A DNA stretch of 64,000 nt from Flagellimonas aquimarina (GCF_003149745.1 NZ_QGEG01000002.1:496001-560000); one strand, 5' to 3'. Counted from the first letter of the stretch, positions 43,574 to 53,382 are shown. Notes: generated by a model not told the origin, from the sequence alone. Numbers and translations: made by a program.

Positions 43574-45736
43574 ATGAAAAACCATTTATTTATTTTAATC
43601 ACTTTTTTTAACTTCAGTTTTTTGCTAGCACAAACAACCGTTTCTGGGGTTGTACTGGATTCAAAGAGCAATCCAATTGCTGGTGCAAATGTATATTTAG
43701 AAGGTACTTATGATGGAGCCTCGACAGATGATAGCGGTAAATTTAATTTTGAGACCACCGAAACAGGAACTCAAACCCTTGTTGTTTCAATGTTGTCTTA
43801 TGATCCACATTATGAGATTGGTGATGTAACCTATTTTAAAGACATTCAAATAGGTTTGTTGGAATCCATTAATGCCTTGACTGGAGTAACTCTTACGGCA
43901 GGAACTTTTGAGGCTGGAGATAATTCTAAAGTCTCAGTATTAAAACCATTGGACATTGTTACCACTGCGGGGGCGGTTGGGGATTTTGTCGCAGCTTTAC
44001 AAACATTGCCGGGCACTACATCTGTTAATGAGGATGGAAGGCTTTTTGTAAGGGGTGGAGAAGCAGGAGAAACCCAAGTGTTTATAGATGGTCTTCGAGT
44101 ATTTCAACCTTTTAATGCAACTGCAAACAACATTCCAACCAGAGGGCGGTTTTCTCCTTTCCTTTTTAAAGGAATTACATTTAGCACAGGAGGGTACTCT
44201 GCAGAATATGGACAAGCATTGTCCAGTGTATTGTTATTAAATACTACAGACGTTCCAGTTCAAGAGAAAACGGATATTTCCATTATGTCAGTAGGAGGTG
44301 GATTAGGATATACAAAAATTTGGGGGGATCAGTCTTTGAGCATCAATACTTCATATATAAACCTTGCGCCTTACGAAGCTCTAATACCCTCCAACCAAGG
44401 GGTTAAATGGAATAGCCCATATGAATCTTTAGCAGGAGAAGCAGTATTTAGAAGCAAAGGGGACAAAAGCATGTTTAAACTCTATACAGGTTTCAACCAT
44501 GCCAATTTGGATATTGAGCAAGAGGATATCAACTTTGAAGATTTTGTTCAATTTAAATTAAAGAATAACAACCTATATTTTAATTCATCATATAAATATT
44601 TTTTTGAGAATGACTGGAGCTTGAATACAGGAGCAGCTATTTCATGGGATACGAATACCATTGGGTTACAGGAAGATGACATAGACACAAAAGAGACTGC
44701 TTCTCATATCAAGGTTAAAGCTAAAAAGACCTTTAGCAGTAGATTTAACCTAAATTTTGGCTCAGAGCTTTTTATTACAAATTATGATGAGACATTTAGC
44801 GCACCAGATGGTTTTGTTTTTGAGAGCAACTATGACGATAAGCTATGGGCCGGGTTTGCAGAAACAGATATATATTTAAGCAACCAGTTTGCCATGAAAT
44901 TGGGAGTAAGAGGTGAGCATAGTTCATTGCTGGCAGATTTTACAGTTTCACCCAGAGTGTCTTTGGCATATAAGCCTGGCGACAAGGGTCAATTTTCACT
45001 GGCATATGGCGACTTCTATCAAAATCCCTTGACTGAGGTCATCAAATTTGGTCAATCTGTAGATTCTGAAAAAACATCACACTATATTTTTAACTACCAA
45101 TATGTTGGTGAAGGCAAAACCTTTAGAGCCGAAGCATATTATAAAGACTATGCCAGCTTAATAAAGTATGACACGGAGTTACCTCAGTTCGATTCTAATT
45201 TTGATAATTCAGGTAGCGGATATGCCACTGGGTTAGATGTATTCTGGAGAGATAACAAAAGCATTAAATCTTTAGATTATTGGGTTTCCTATTCTTATTT
45301 GAACACGGAGAGGGACTATAGAAACTTTGAGGAAAGGGCAACACCCAATTTTGCACCAGAACATAATTTGTCTATTGTTACCAAGTATTGGGTAGAGAAG
45401 TTAAGATCACAAGTTGGACTTTCATATTCTTACGGTTCGGGTAGACCTTACAACAACCCAAACACACCAGAGTTTTTAGCAGAAAAAACCAAGGCGTTTA
45501 ACAATGTAAGCTTTAACTGGGCCTATCTAATAGATCAACAAAAAATCCTTTATTTTTCTGTGAACAATGTTTTAGGGTTTAACAATATTAACAACTACCA
45601 ATATGCAGACACTCCAAACATGGATGGCATTTTTGATAGACAGACCATTAGACCAGCAGCTGACAGTTTCTTTTTTGTAGGTTTCTTTTGGACTATAAGT
45701 AACGACGGTAAAAGCAATCAGTTAGATAACCTTTAA
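43574..45736 (+). CDS. TonB-dependent receptor with carboxypeptidase-regulatory N-domain
   Basis: This 720-residue outer membrane receptor has a signal peptide (FLLAQTT) and a CarboxypepD_reg domain (SGVVLDSKSNPIAGANVYLEG). The plug follows (LPGTTSVNEDGRLFVRGGEAGETQVFIDGL), then a barrel ending near the C-terminus. It is smaller than SusC proteins and has no SusD partner nearby, so it is an ordinary receptor of unknown ligand. It has no linked gene on its strand; the next gene (DoxX) is convergent. Confidence 0.9.
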   Translation: MKNHLFILITFFNFSFLLAQTTVSGVVLDSKSNPIAGANVYLEGTYDGASTDDSGKFNFETTETGTQTLVVSMLSYDPHYEIGDVTYFKDIQIGLLESINALTGVTLTAGTFEAGDNSKVSVLKPLDIVTTAGAVGDFVAALQTLPGTTSVNEDGRLFVRGGEAGETQVFIDGLRVFQPFNATANNIPTRGRFSPFLFKGITFSTGGYSAEYGQALSSVLLLNTTDVPVQEKTDISIMSVGGGLGYTKIWGDQSLSINTSYINLAPYEALIPSNQGVKWNSPYESLAGEAVFRSKGDKSMFKLYTGFNHANLDIEQEDINFEDFVQFKLKNNNLYFNSSYKYFFENDWSLNTGAAISWDTNTIGLQEDDIDTKETASHIKVKAKKTFSSRFNLNFGSELFITNYDETFSAPDGFVFESNYDDKLWAGFAETDIYLSNQFAMKLGVRGEHSSLLADFTVSPRVSLAYKPGDKGQFSLAYGDFYQNPLTEVIKFGQSVDSEKTSHYIFNYQYVGEGKTFRAEAYYKDYASLIKYDTELPQFDSNFDNSGSGYATGLDVFWRDNKSIKSLDYWVSYSYLNTERDYRNFEERATPNFAPEHNLSIVTKYWVEKLRSQVGLSYSYGSGRPYNNPNTPEFLAEKTKAFNNVSFNWAYLIDQQKILYFSVNNVLGFNNINNYQYADTPNMDGIFDRQTIRPAADSFFFVGFFWTISNDGKSNQLDNL

Positions 45737-45749
45737 TCCAAAGCTAAAT

Positions 45750-46172
45750 TTACTTCTGCATTTTTAGGTAATAATCGGCAGAGTGTTTTCCAGACCCATA
45801 GATCAAGAAAAAAATGCACACCAACAATGCAATTGTAGCCAAAATTAAGTTTGAGGTGTTCATTTCTCCAAGGAAATTGGTTAAAACAGCACCAAATAAA
45901 ATGGGTAATTGGGCAAATACCGCCCATCTGGTCAATAAACCAATAACAATTAAAAAGCCTCCTACAAAATGTGCTGGAGCTATATAGTGCAGGAGAATCA
46001 TGCCGCCTGGCATTTCTTGGAACGGTCTTACTATTTCGGCCATTTGCTCATGACTGGTCATGAACTCCACACCTTTTAAAAAAAGAAAAACCCCAAGGGC
46101 CACACGCACCAAATCTAAAGGATAATACGTGTGCGCATTGGCCCACTTGTTCAAATTCTTTACTGTTCCCAT
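45750..46172 (-). CDS. DoxX-family membrane protein
   Basis: This 140-residue protein has four predicted membrane helices and the DoxX pattern: YPLDLVRVALGVFLFLKGVEF, then GGMILLHYIAPAHFVGGFLIVIGLLTRWA. The family takes part in redox-related membrane complexes in some bacteria, but this member has no defined partner. Convergent with the TonB receptor gene, 13 bases apart. Confidence 0.85.
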   Translation of the reverse strand: MGTVKNLNKWANAHTYYPLDLVRVALGVFLFLKGVEFMTSHEQMAEIVRPFQEMPGGMILLHYIAPAHFVGGFLIVIGLLTRWAVFAQLPILFGAVLTNFLGEMNTSNLILATIALLVCIFFLIYGSGKHSADYYLKMQK

Positions 46173-46369
46173 GACTTAAGAATTTAGATTAGTAGATTTA
46201 TAATATACTCATTTTTAATGAGATATGAAAGTTATGTTTGTATAAAGCTCAATTCTAAAGCGCCATGATTTTTGCAAGTACTACTTTAGCTCATGATAAA
46301 ATTAAATTAGTAATCCAACATTAAAACCAGTATTGAAGATGAATGATAACTCAAGCCATCATTACTGGA

Positions 46370-48235
46370 TTATAGCCTCTCGAAAAATGGAAACTCATGG
46401 ATGGGGAGGAGACTGGGCCCAACATTGGAATAGAATATTCTTTCTCTTTTTGGAGACACTATGTAAAAAGGTATAGAAGGCACAAAAATCTTAGAGATGT
46501 ATTCCTCATAATTATTCACATTTTCATAATTCTCCGCAAGCCCTTGGACTGTTTCTAAACTACCATTCTCAAAAACATCGGTTACTTTGGAAGGAAATAT
46601 TCCTTCAGGCAGTTTTGGAACTGCAATGTCAGTAGCCTGGCCATCAAAAATAAACTCCATATTGATGTGAGCATCATCAAAATTGCTCAAACGAACCCTA
46701 CCAACTTGGTAATTTGGAATTCCGTTAAACGAGATGTTGTCATTCTGAAATTGGTAGGAAATGGTCTGTCCAGGCACAGTAACTGATTTAGGAGGAGCGC
46801 CTGCCCCATCAATTCCATAGTTGCTCACCTTCAAAGAGTATATGGTATGGTCAAAAATATTGGCATAGGAGTAATCGTTATTGTTAATACTGTTTAAGGA
46901 TGAATTCCAGTAAAGCATATGTCCACTCATTGTATTAAAGTGGTTCTCACTTTCAAACCCGTAAATACTTAGGAAAGGACTTTGTGATGTGCCATTTACA
47001 GTCAAAAAATCATGTATCACATCTAAAGAATTAAAATCCTCAGCATTTAAGGAAGTCCTAGAGCTTAAATCTTCAATAAATGCCCATTGGTAGCTTCTAC
47101 CCAGATCTCTATTATAATACATTATGAAAACCTTTTCGAAACCTAGCTCACTAATGGTGAAATTGGTTGAGTAATGTCCTGAGAATGTATCGTTGTAATA
47201 AATCATGGAACTCCAAGGAGTTGATGCCCTTACGTAAAATCCATCTTCATAATCGGGTAATGTTAAATCTACAAAGTTTGCAGAGGTTGGTGATGACCTA
47301 GGAGAGAGACTAATTTCATCGCCAACAATCATTTTTGATAGATTTCCATAAACATAAAAATTAAATATTTGGCTATCAAAATCGTCAACAAAAGAGAGGA
47401 TATATTCTGTGTTATTTGTCATTTCAGTGCTTGTGCAAAGTGTAAGTGTTTCTGCCTTACCTGAGCTATGGATGGCATAATCTATATTGTTACCGTCTGC
47501 GTCTGATAAAATAGCATGTAATTTCTCAGTTCCTGTTCGTATAAAGCCGTCAGGGATATTTAAATCCAACACCTTTCTAGCTATTAAGATATTGAGAGAA
47601 TCGGCAGCGGTATTTCCCAAATCATCCTCCATAACAAATTTTAAAACATTGTTGCCAAGGGCAAAGTTTTCTGCATTTAGATTGAACGAATGTGAGGAAG
47701 TATTTTCAAAGGTAGCCACTGGTTCATTATCAAGAAAAACCTCCACTTTTGATACATTAGAAAATTCATCTGTGATGTCAGGTACAATTAGACGTGTTCC
47801 ACAAATTTTTTGATTTTCCTGGATGCCCTCCAAAGATAGAATAGGACCAGAGTTGTCAACTTTAACATTGAGAACTCTTGAACCAATAACTTCATTTTGA
47901 AATAGCACCTCAATTTTTAATTGATGGTTTCCTTCAACATATGTATTGGTATCAATAGAAAATTGGTAAGGTGGTGAGGAAAAAGTATCAAGTAGGTCTT
48001 CATCCAAGTAGACATTTACCAGATTAACCGTAATATCGTCAGGAAGGTCAACCGTAATGTTTGAGTCTGTCAAAACTGCATTTTCAGGAATACTGATTTG
48101 AATATCACTTGAATTTAGACTGGGTTCGTTATTATCAGTTTCACTTTCTTCAGAACCGCAAGAAACAGCCAGTAAAACTAAAACAGAGTAAATGAAATGG
48201 GTAAGGGGAGATTTCGATTTGGAAAAACTAAACAT
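46370..48235 (-). CDS. Large Ig-like lipoprotein of unknown function
   Basis: This 621-residue protein has a lipoprotein signal (SVLVLLAVSC) and an acidic low-complexity linker. At least two Ig-like domains (about residues 45-130 and 130-225) show the Bacteroidota patterns VNVYLDEDLLDTF and KVEVFLDNEPVATFE. Beyond about 230 the sequence is rich in aromatic and beta-forming residues, with no family I recognise and no type IX sorting tail. It is probably surface exposed. A single-gene unit, not obviously linked to its neighbours. Confidence 0.75.
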   Translation of the reverse strand: MFSFSKSKSPLTHFIYSVLVLLAVSCGSEESETDNNEPSLNSSDIQISIPENAVLTDSNITVDLPDDITVNLVNVYLDEDLLDTFSSPPYQFSIDTNTYVEGNHQLKIEVLFQNEVIGSRVLNVKVDNSGPILSLEGIQENQKICGTRLIVPDITDEFSNVSKVEVFLDNEPVATFENTSSHSFNLNAENFALGNNVLKFVMEDDLGNTAADSLNILIARKVLDLNIPDGFIRTGTEKLHAILSDADGNNIDYAIHSSGKAETLTLCTSTEMTNNTEYILSFVDDFDSQIFNFYVYGNLSKMIVGDEISLSPRSSPTSANFVDLTLPDYEDGFYVRASTPWSSMIYYNDTFSGHYSTNFTISELGFEKVFIMYYNRDLGRSYQWAFIEDLSSRTSLNAEDFNSLDVIHDFLTVNGTSQSPFLSIYGFESENHFNTMSGHMLYWNSSLNSINNNDYSYANIFDHTIYSLKVSNYGIDGAGAPPKSVTVPGQTISYQFQNDNISFNGIPNYQVGRVRLSNFDDAHINMEFIFDGQATDIAVPKLPEGIFPSKVTDVFENGSLETVQGLAENYENVNNYEEYISKIFVPSIPFYIVSPKRERIFYSNVGPSLLPIHEFPFFERL

Positions 48236-48402
48236 GGGTAATTTTTTGGTTGAGATTTCGAAATAACAAAAATAGCTTCTAGTAGGCTAAAAGAACCGAT
48301 AAAAAGGAAAATTATACTTCCAAATGTAGAGGAAGGATTATACCTCCTCTAATCAAAAATCAAACCGAATTTTGATACTATTTTGAGTATATTTAAAACA
48401 AT

Positions 48403-49491
48403 ATGCTACATCCCAGATATATCAGATATATCAAACAGGCATTGCTCTTTGCAGTTATTTGGCTATTGTTTGGTTTTGTATACAGTATGATAGAGCAAGG
48501 AATCTTGGGTAATTTGGATTACTACCCGTCAACAAAGAACCGTTACGACTTTAACAGCTCTCTTATATATTCTAGTTTTGGAAGTTTTCTTATTGGGTTC
48601 ATCCACGGTTGGGTAGAAGTATCTTGGCTGAACAAGAAATTCGGTAAAAACCCACTTTGGGTCAAAATAGTACTGAAAACTTTGTTTTACTTGCTCTTCA
48701 TCATTTTGTTCCTTAGCATATTGTCATTGGCAATAAATTCCAATCGCTTTGATGCCTCTTTGCTCAGTCCGGAAGTAATACAAAGTTTCTGGCTCTTTAT
48801 TGGTAATTTCTCTTTTTGGAGCGTGGTTGTTTTTATTGGATTTGGCTTAACGGTTGCAATGTTATTTGCCGAACTGGCTTCATACTTGGGGGACAACATT
48901 TTCCTAAACTTCCTATTTGGAAAATACCACACACCTAGAAAAGAAATTAGGATATTTATGTTTTTGGATATGAAATCTTCCACTACCATCGCGGAAAAAA
49001 TTGGCCATGCCAAATATTTTGAATTATTGAAGGATTGTTATGCTGATATGTCCAATGCCATTCTGGAAACTTCAGGAGAAATCTATCAATATGTTGGGGA
49101 TGAAATTGTGGTTTCATGGCCTGAAAAAACAGGGCTGTACAAAAATAATTGTATTGAATGCTTTTCTCTAATAACAAAGACTTTTGAAAAAAGAAAAAAC
49201 CATTACACCCAAAAATATGGAGACGTACCTCTCTTTAAAGCAGGGTTTCATGTGGGACTTGTGACTACCGGAGAAATAGGAGTCGTAAAAAAGGAAATCA
49301 TCTATACAGGAGATATTTTGAATACCACGGCGAGAATCCAGGGAGAATGTAACACTTACAAAACAGTGGTTTTAATATCTGAACAGTTGGTAAGTAAATT
49401 GGATTGCAACGAGTCTTTCTGGTTTAAGAAAGTTGCCAAACTACAATTACGGGGAAAAATGGAGTTAATTCAGTTATATACTTTAGACTAG
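48403..49491 (+). CDS. Membrane-bound class III adenylyl/guanylyl cyclase
   Basis: This 362-residue protein has about four membrane segments in residues 1-165, then a class III nucleotide cyclase domain (about 183-355). FLDMKSSTTIAE carries the first metal Asp, YQYVGDEIVVSW the second, and IIYTGDILNTTARIQ the Asp, Asn and Arg of the active site. As in the large fusion kinase, the Lys that normally contacts adenine is Gln (QYVGD). The product, cAMP or cGMP, cannot be decided. It overlaps the convergent GNAT gene by four bases. Confidence 0.88.
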   Translation: MLHPRYIRYIKQALLFAVIWLLFGFVYSMIEQGILGNLDYYPSTKNRYDFNSSLIYSSFGSFLIGFIHGWVEVSWLNKKFGKNPLWVKIVLKTLFYLLFIILFLSILSLAINSNRFDASLLSPEVIQSFWLFIGNFSFWSVVVFIGFGLTVAMLFAELASYLGDNIFLNFLFGKYHTPRKEIRIFMFLDMKSSTTIAEKIGHAKYFELLKDCYADMSNAILETSGEIYQYVGDEIVVSWPEKTGLYKNNCIECFSLITKTFEKRKNHYTQKYGDVPLFKAGFHVGLVTTGEIGVVKKEIIYTGDILNTTARIQGECNTYKTVVLISEQLVSKLDCNESFWFKKVAKLQLRGKMELIQLYTLD

Positions 49492-49976
49492 GCCAATAGA
49501 TCCAACTCCATTTGAATGTCACTGCGTTCATAAGGAGAAGTGGCTCCAACAATTTCTGTAAACCCCAATTTGCGGTACAGGCCTATAGCCGGCTTTAATA
49601 CTCTGTTACTTTCTAGATATATTCTTTTTGCCCCTAAGGACTTTGCTTTTTCAATAATATGCTTGCCCAATAGTTTCCCTATACCTTTACCTTGAGTGTT
49701 GGGAGAGACGCCCATTTTTGCTAGTTCATAATCAAACCCTCCATGTTTGCTTTTTATTAAAGCACATACTCCTACAGGTTCTTCATCAAGTAGGGCAACA
49801 GCAATATACCCGCCTTTGTCTAAAATGTACTCTTGTGGATGATTGAGCGAAATTTGATCCATTTCCTCCATCTTAAAGTACTTGGTTATCCATTCTTCAT
49901 TAAGGGCTTTGAATGTGCCACTATAAGCTTCAGAAAAGGGGACTATTTTGACTGATCCATTCATGTTATATTCCAA
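49488..49976 (-). CDS. GNAT-family N-acetyltransferase
   Basis: This 162-residue GNAT domain has the acetyl-CoA motif in the segment MGVSPNTQGKGIGKLLGKHI (Gln/Arg-x-x-Gly-x-Gly type), then the C-terminal helix and strand ending VGATSPYERSDIQMELDL. The substrate is unknown. Its 3' end overlaps the cyclase gene by four bases on the opposite strand. Confidence 0.9.
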   Translation of the reverse strand: MEYNMNGSVKIVPFSEAYSGTFKALNEEWITKYFKMEEMDQISLNHPQEYILDKGGYIAVALLDEEPVGVCALIKSKHGGFDYELAKMGVSPNTQGKGIGKLLGKHIIEKAKSLGAKRIYLESNRVLKPAIGLYRKLGFTEIVGATSPYERSDIQMELDLLA

Positions 49977-50276
49977 AAAAGATGGTTAATAGGGAACAAA
50001 AATAACAGGAAATCATGAAAAACTTGTAGGAAAATAAATTAATGGTAATTGCTTTTTTAGTGAAAAGCAGCCAATTTTTTTTGATTTATAACGTTTCTTA
50101 ACTGGTAAACCCTGTTTTTTAACGATAAAATTGGTTTTTTACCGATAAAATACGTAACATTACATTAAAGTTAATAGTAAAACTCTTACAAGCATCCCAA
50201 ATCTTGCTAATGAGACTAGACAAAAAATACATACCTGGTTCCCTCAGGTTATTTAACCTACAAACACCATTTAGCT
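49977..50276. other. Intergenic region upstream of porP
   Basis: 300 bp with no gene. The only structure seen is a run of three related 20-21-base units at 50093-50153, roughly 125-185 bp before the PorP start. Confidence 0.5.
50093..50153. repeat. Three tandem 20-21-base units upstream of porP
   Basis: Units start at 50093, 50114 and 50134. The second and third share GTTTTTTA-CGATAAAAT almost exactly; the first is diverged (GTTTCTTAACTGGTAAACC). The period of about two helical turns would suit cooperative protein binding on one DNA face. Confidence 0.5.
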
Positions 50277-52049
50277 ATGGACGTAAAACTACCTCTATTT
50301 TGCAAAGGCATTTCTTTGTTCCGTTTTAAACGGTTTTTTTATTTGATAATACCCTGTTTGTTTTTCTGTGAGCTAAGTGCACAGGAGAATAATCCATATG
50401 TTAGCTATGATGTACCATTTCAGAATTTGCTAAAGTTCAACAGGTTTTTGATCAACCCTACCTTTTCTGCGGTTAGAGAAGATAAGTCTTATGTAAATCT
50501 TTTTCATAGGAGTCAAGGTTCTGACTTTAACGACAACAACCAAAATTACTTCTTGAGCTATAGCGGCAAGATTAATGACCGTGTAGGTTTAGGAGTAAGT
50601 CTTTATAATCAGCAAGAAGGTGTTATTTCCAATCTGGGCGTTATGGCCAACTATTCCCATGGCATTCAATTGGGCTTAAACAGCAACCTTAGTTTTGGAG
50701 TTAACATACCTTATTACGTAAGTAGTTTTGACCCAGATAGGGCTATTGCAGTAGATGATGACCCATTGTTGAACGATGCTACACAGAACTCGATTATATC
50801 TTTCCAACCTGGACTTAATCTTTCTTTGGGAAAGTTTGATTTTGGAGTATTTGCCCAAAACTTGGTGGATTATAACATTAAATCGGGGAAATCCTTGACG
50901 GACTTTAATGAAAAGACGTTTTCAGGACATATCCAATTTGCTCACGAGTTTAAAAACGGTGCCGGTGTTTTTGAAGATGGAAGATTGCTGCCACTGGCAA
51001 GAGCTCGATTTGAAGGTAGTGAAGACCCTATTTTTGGAGGCGGACTAATATTGGACCTGCCCAAGTTAGGATGGATTCAAGGTGGGTACGATCAGTTTTA
51101 TGGCGCTTCTGCAGGAACTGGCTTTAACCTAAATAGGAGACTTTCGTTCGGGTATAATTTTGAAAAGAATATAAATAACAACCTTATTGATCTTGGTGTT
51201 ACACATGAAATCTCTATTGCATTCTCTTTTGTTCCATCACTCACTAGAAATACATTGGCTTCCAATGAGGAAGGGTCTACGCAAAAGCCAATAGAAGGAA
51301 CTTTTGTTGCGGATATCAAGGAAAGTAAAAAATCAAAAAAGAACAAACTAAATGCTGAAACTACCCTACGCCCAACAAATAAGGAGGATTTGGCTTTTTG
51401 GGAAGAACAAGTAAAAGTCTTAAAGGCCCAACAAGACGATAATTATGCCGTAATCAGTGAATTGATTTTTAAAATGGATTCATTGGAACAAAATAGACAA
51501 CGCGATCTAGAGAAACGTTTTGAAATGGTGATGCGAATGGTAAAACGCAAAACGGATAACAAGTTGCCTGATGTTGAAGCTAATGCCCAAAAGCTGTATT
51601 TGGCAAAAAGTGATGATTTAGATTCAATTGCCAAAACTTTTGAAACAACAAGTTTGGCTGAAAATTCAAGTGCTAAAAAAATAGAACAGAAAACAGAGAA
51701 AAACAAAGGAACCTTTACTGGAGGGTCTTATAAGCCAATTGAAAAGTTTATTAACCTAGACGGTGTGGGCAAGGGTCACTACATTGTTGCGAACGTCTTT
51801 AAAAATGAACGTTACCTTAAAAGTTTTATGGATAAACTTAAGGCAAAGGGCTTAAATGTGAAGTCGTTCAAAAATCCTGATAATGGTCTTAATTATGTGT
51901 ATCTGGCAAAATATCAAGAAAACGAAGATGCCTATGCCGCTTACCGTTCACAAATGAAAGGTAAGTATACAGATGAAATTTGGATCATGCATGTAGATAA
52001 TCCCAGATATTCCAACTGGGCGGACACCAAGTTTCAGGATAACGAATAA
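50277..52049 (+). CDS. PorP/SprF-type protein with C-terminal SPOR-like domain
   Basis: This 590-residue protein begins with a signal peptide (CLFFCELSAQ) and a PorP/SprF barrel (about residues 36-330): FNRFLINPTFSAVREDKSYVNLFHRSQ, then GFNLNRRLSFGYNFEKN. This family is tied to type IX secretion and gliding. After a lysine-rich, coiled linker (about 345-480), the last 90 residues (HYIVANVFKNERYLKSFMDKL to IWIMHVDN) look like a SPOR peptidoglycan-binding domain. Ordinary PorP/SprF proteins are about 300 residues, so this is a fusion form. Single gene. Confidence 0.85.
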   Translation: MDVKLPLFCKGISLFRFKRFFYLIIPCLFFCELSAQENNPYVSYDVPFQNLLKFNRFLINPTFSAVREDKSYVNLFHRSQGSDFNDNNQNYFLSYSGKINDRVGLGVSLYNQQEGVISNLGVMANYSHGIQLGLNSNLSFGVNIPYYVSSFDPDRAIAVDDDPLLNDATQNSIISFQPGLNLSLGKFDFGVFAQNLVDYNIKSGKSLTDFNEKTFSGHIQFAHEFKNGAGVFEDGRLLPLARARFEGSEDPIFGGGLILDLPKLGWIQGGYDQFYGASAGTGFNLNRRLSFGYNFEKNINNNLIDLGVTHEISIAFSFVPSLTRNTLASNEEGSTQKPIEGTFVADIKESKKSKKNKLNAETTLRPTNKEDLAFWEEQVKVLKAQQDDNYAVISELIFKMDSLEQNRQRDLEKRFEMVMRMVKRKTDNKLPDVEANAQKLYLAKSDDLDSIAKTFETTSLAENSSAKKIEQKTEKNKGTFTGGSYKPIEKFINLDGVGKGHYIVANVFKNERYLKSFMDKLKAKGLNVKSFKNPDNGLNYVYLAKYQENEDAYAAYRSQMKGKYTDEIWIMHVDNPRYSNWADTKFQDNE

Positions 52050-52058
52050 TTACAATTC

Positions 52059-52676
52059 CTAGTTTTTGAAATTGTCCATTTTCTTTGCAATGGATATACT
52101 GCCGGCTTCCTGACGTTCTGCAAGTTCCGAAATGATTTTTGGATGATCCTCTACACGGGTTTGGGAAAGCTTGTATGCAGCTTGAATATCTGTGATTTCA
52201 ATCTGAAAACCTACTATTCCTTTGACCTGTCTTAGGGTTTTGGAAGACATATCATGAAGCGAAATAGGGTTTTTAGAGTCCTTTTCATACTTATCTACCA
52301 ATTTGTGAAGAGATGCCATGGTATCTTCTTCATTAAGAACCTTTAACTTGCCGTACACGTGAACAGCTATATAATTCCAAGTGGGCACTTCCTCTTCCTT
52401 GTACCAAGAAGAAGATACATAGGCATGTGGGCCATTAAAAATACATAATACCTCACTATCCTCTTCAAAAGATTTCCATTGTGGATTGGCTTTTGCAATA
52501 TGTCCTTCAAGGACATCTTTTCCGTCTTGATTTTTGTCCAGTTCCAGCGGAATATGCGTGGCCCAAGGTTTTCCGTCAACTGTATTTATAAGAATCCCAA
52601 AGCCATTGTGGGCTAAAAATCCTTTGATTTCCTTTAGGTCCTCGTTCTTGTAGTAATGTGGTATGTACATGGGCAA
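52059..52676 (-). CDS. PaiB-type FMN-binding protein
   Basis: This 205-residue protein of the PaiB/FMN-binding negative regulator family has MYIPHYYKNED at the start, then HIPLELDK, ANPQW and the VSSSWYKEEEVPTWNYIAVHVYG stretch that is typical. Despite the name it is a flavin-binding split-barrel protein, and direct DNA binding is not shown. It follows DUF6090 with no gap and ends a minus-strand operon. Confidence 0.9.
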   Translation of the reverse strand: MPMYIPHYYKNEDLKEIKGFLAHNGFGILINTVDGKPWATHIPLELDKNQDGKDVLEGHIAKANPQWKSFEEDSEVLCIFNGPHAYVSSSWYKEEEVPTWNYIAVHVYGKLKVLNEEDTMASLHKLVDKYEKDSKNPISLHDMSSKTLRQVKGIVGFQIEITDIQAAYKLSQTRVEDHPKIISELAERQEAGSISIAKKMDNFKN

Positions 52677-53378
52677 CTATTCTTTTAAATAAACAGAAAG
52701 TAGAGAATCCACAAGCTGCTGTTGCTGCAAAGTTCTTGAAAATTGGGAGGATATCGCATTTTCAATGCTACCGATCATGATAATTTTGTTTTTAAATTCC
52801 AATGATTCCAAAGTTTTGTATGAATGAATTTTTAAATTGGAAAAATCAACTTCAGATGCCAGCATATCATAGAAATAGTCAAACTTAATATCCAACCCCT
52901 TTTCCGAAACATATTTTAAATCATTTTGAAAGGAATTGAGCACAATCAACTCTTCCGTTATTCCCTCGTTACGTTTCTTGTTGGAGTTAATGTAATTCAC
53001 CAAATGATTTTGTGAAAAGGTATAGGAAGTGGACCTGAAGATTGCTGAGAGATAATTTTGGGTCAAGCTTACGCTGTCTTTCATGTTTTTAGAGCCCAGA
53101 AACCTACTAAAATCCATTAAGTGGTCGTAAATGGTATCTCGATATTCCAAATCTTCTAGCATTTCAAGTTTATTGGCATTGTTCTCTTCTTTTAACTGAA
53201 GCAACAAAAGGGTATTGGTCTGAGCATCTTTTTTATCTTCATTCCAATTATTGATTTGAAGTGCTATTAGAATACCCAATACCACTAAAACAATTTCTCC
53301 AATGGCATATTTTAAATAGCTTGCCGTTTTACCTCCAGATAACAACTCTTTACGAACGCGACGAAAAAAAAGAATCAT
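52677..53378 (-). CDS. DUF6090-family membrane-anchored protein
   Basis: This protein of about 233 residues begins MILFFRRVRKELLSGGKTASYLKYAIGEIVLVVLGILIALQINNWNE, a start shared by many copies in flavobacterial genomes. One membrane helix is followed by an extracytoplasmic helical part. ATG at 53378 rather than 53402 matches the family start and leaves a 4-base gap after the peptidase stop. Function unknown. Confidence 0.88.
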   Translation of the reverse strand: MILFFRRVRKELLSGGKTASYLKYAIGEIVLVVLGILIALQINNWNEDKKDAQTNTLLLLQLKEENNANKLEMLEDLEYRDTIYDHLMDFSRFLGSKNMKDSVSLTQNYLSAIFRSTSYTFSQNHLVNYINSNKKRNEGITEELIVLNSFQNDLKYVSEKGLDIKFDYFYDMLASEVDFSNLKIHSYKTLESLEFKNKIIMIGSIENAISSQFSRTLQQQQLVDSLLSVYLKE

Positions 53379-53382
53379 TTGT

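Noticed and set aside
48403..49491. Membrane cyclase as a diguanylate cyclase
   Set aside because: There is no GGDEF motif; the metal and Asn-Arg motifs are those of class III nucleotide cyclases.
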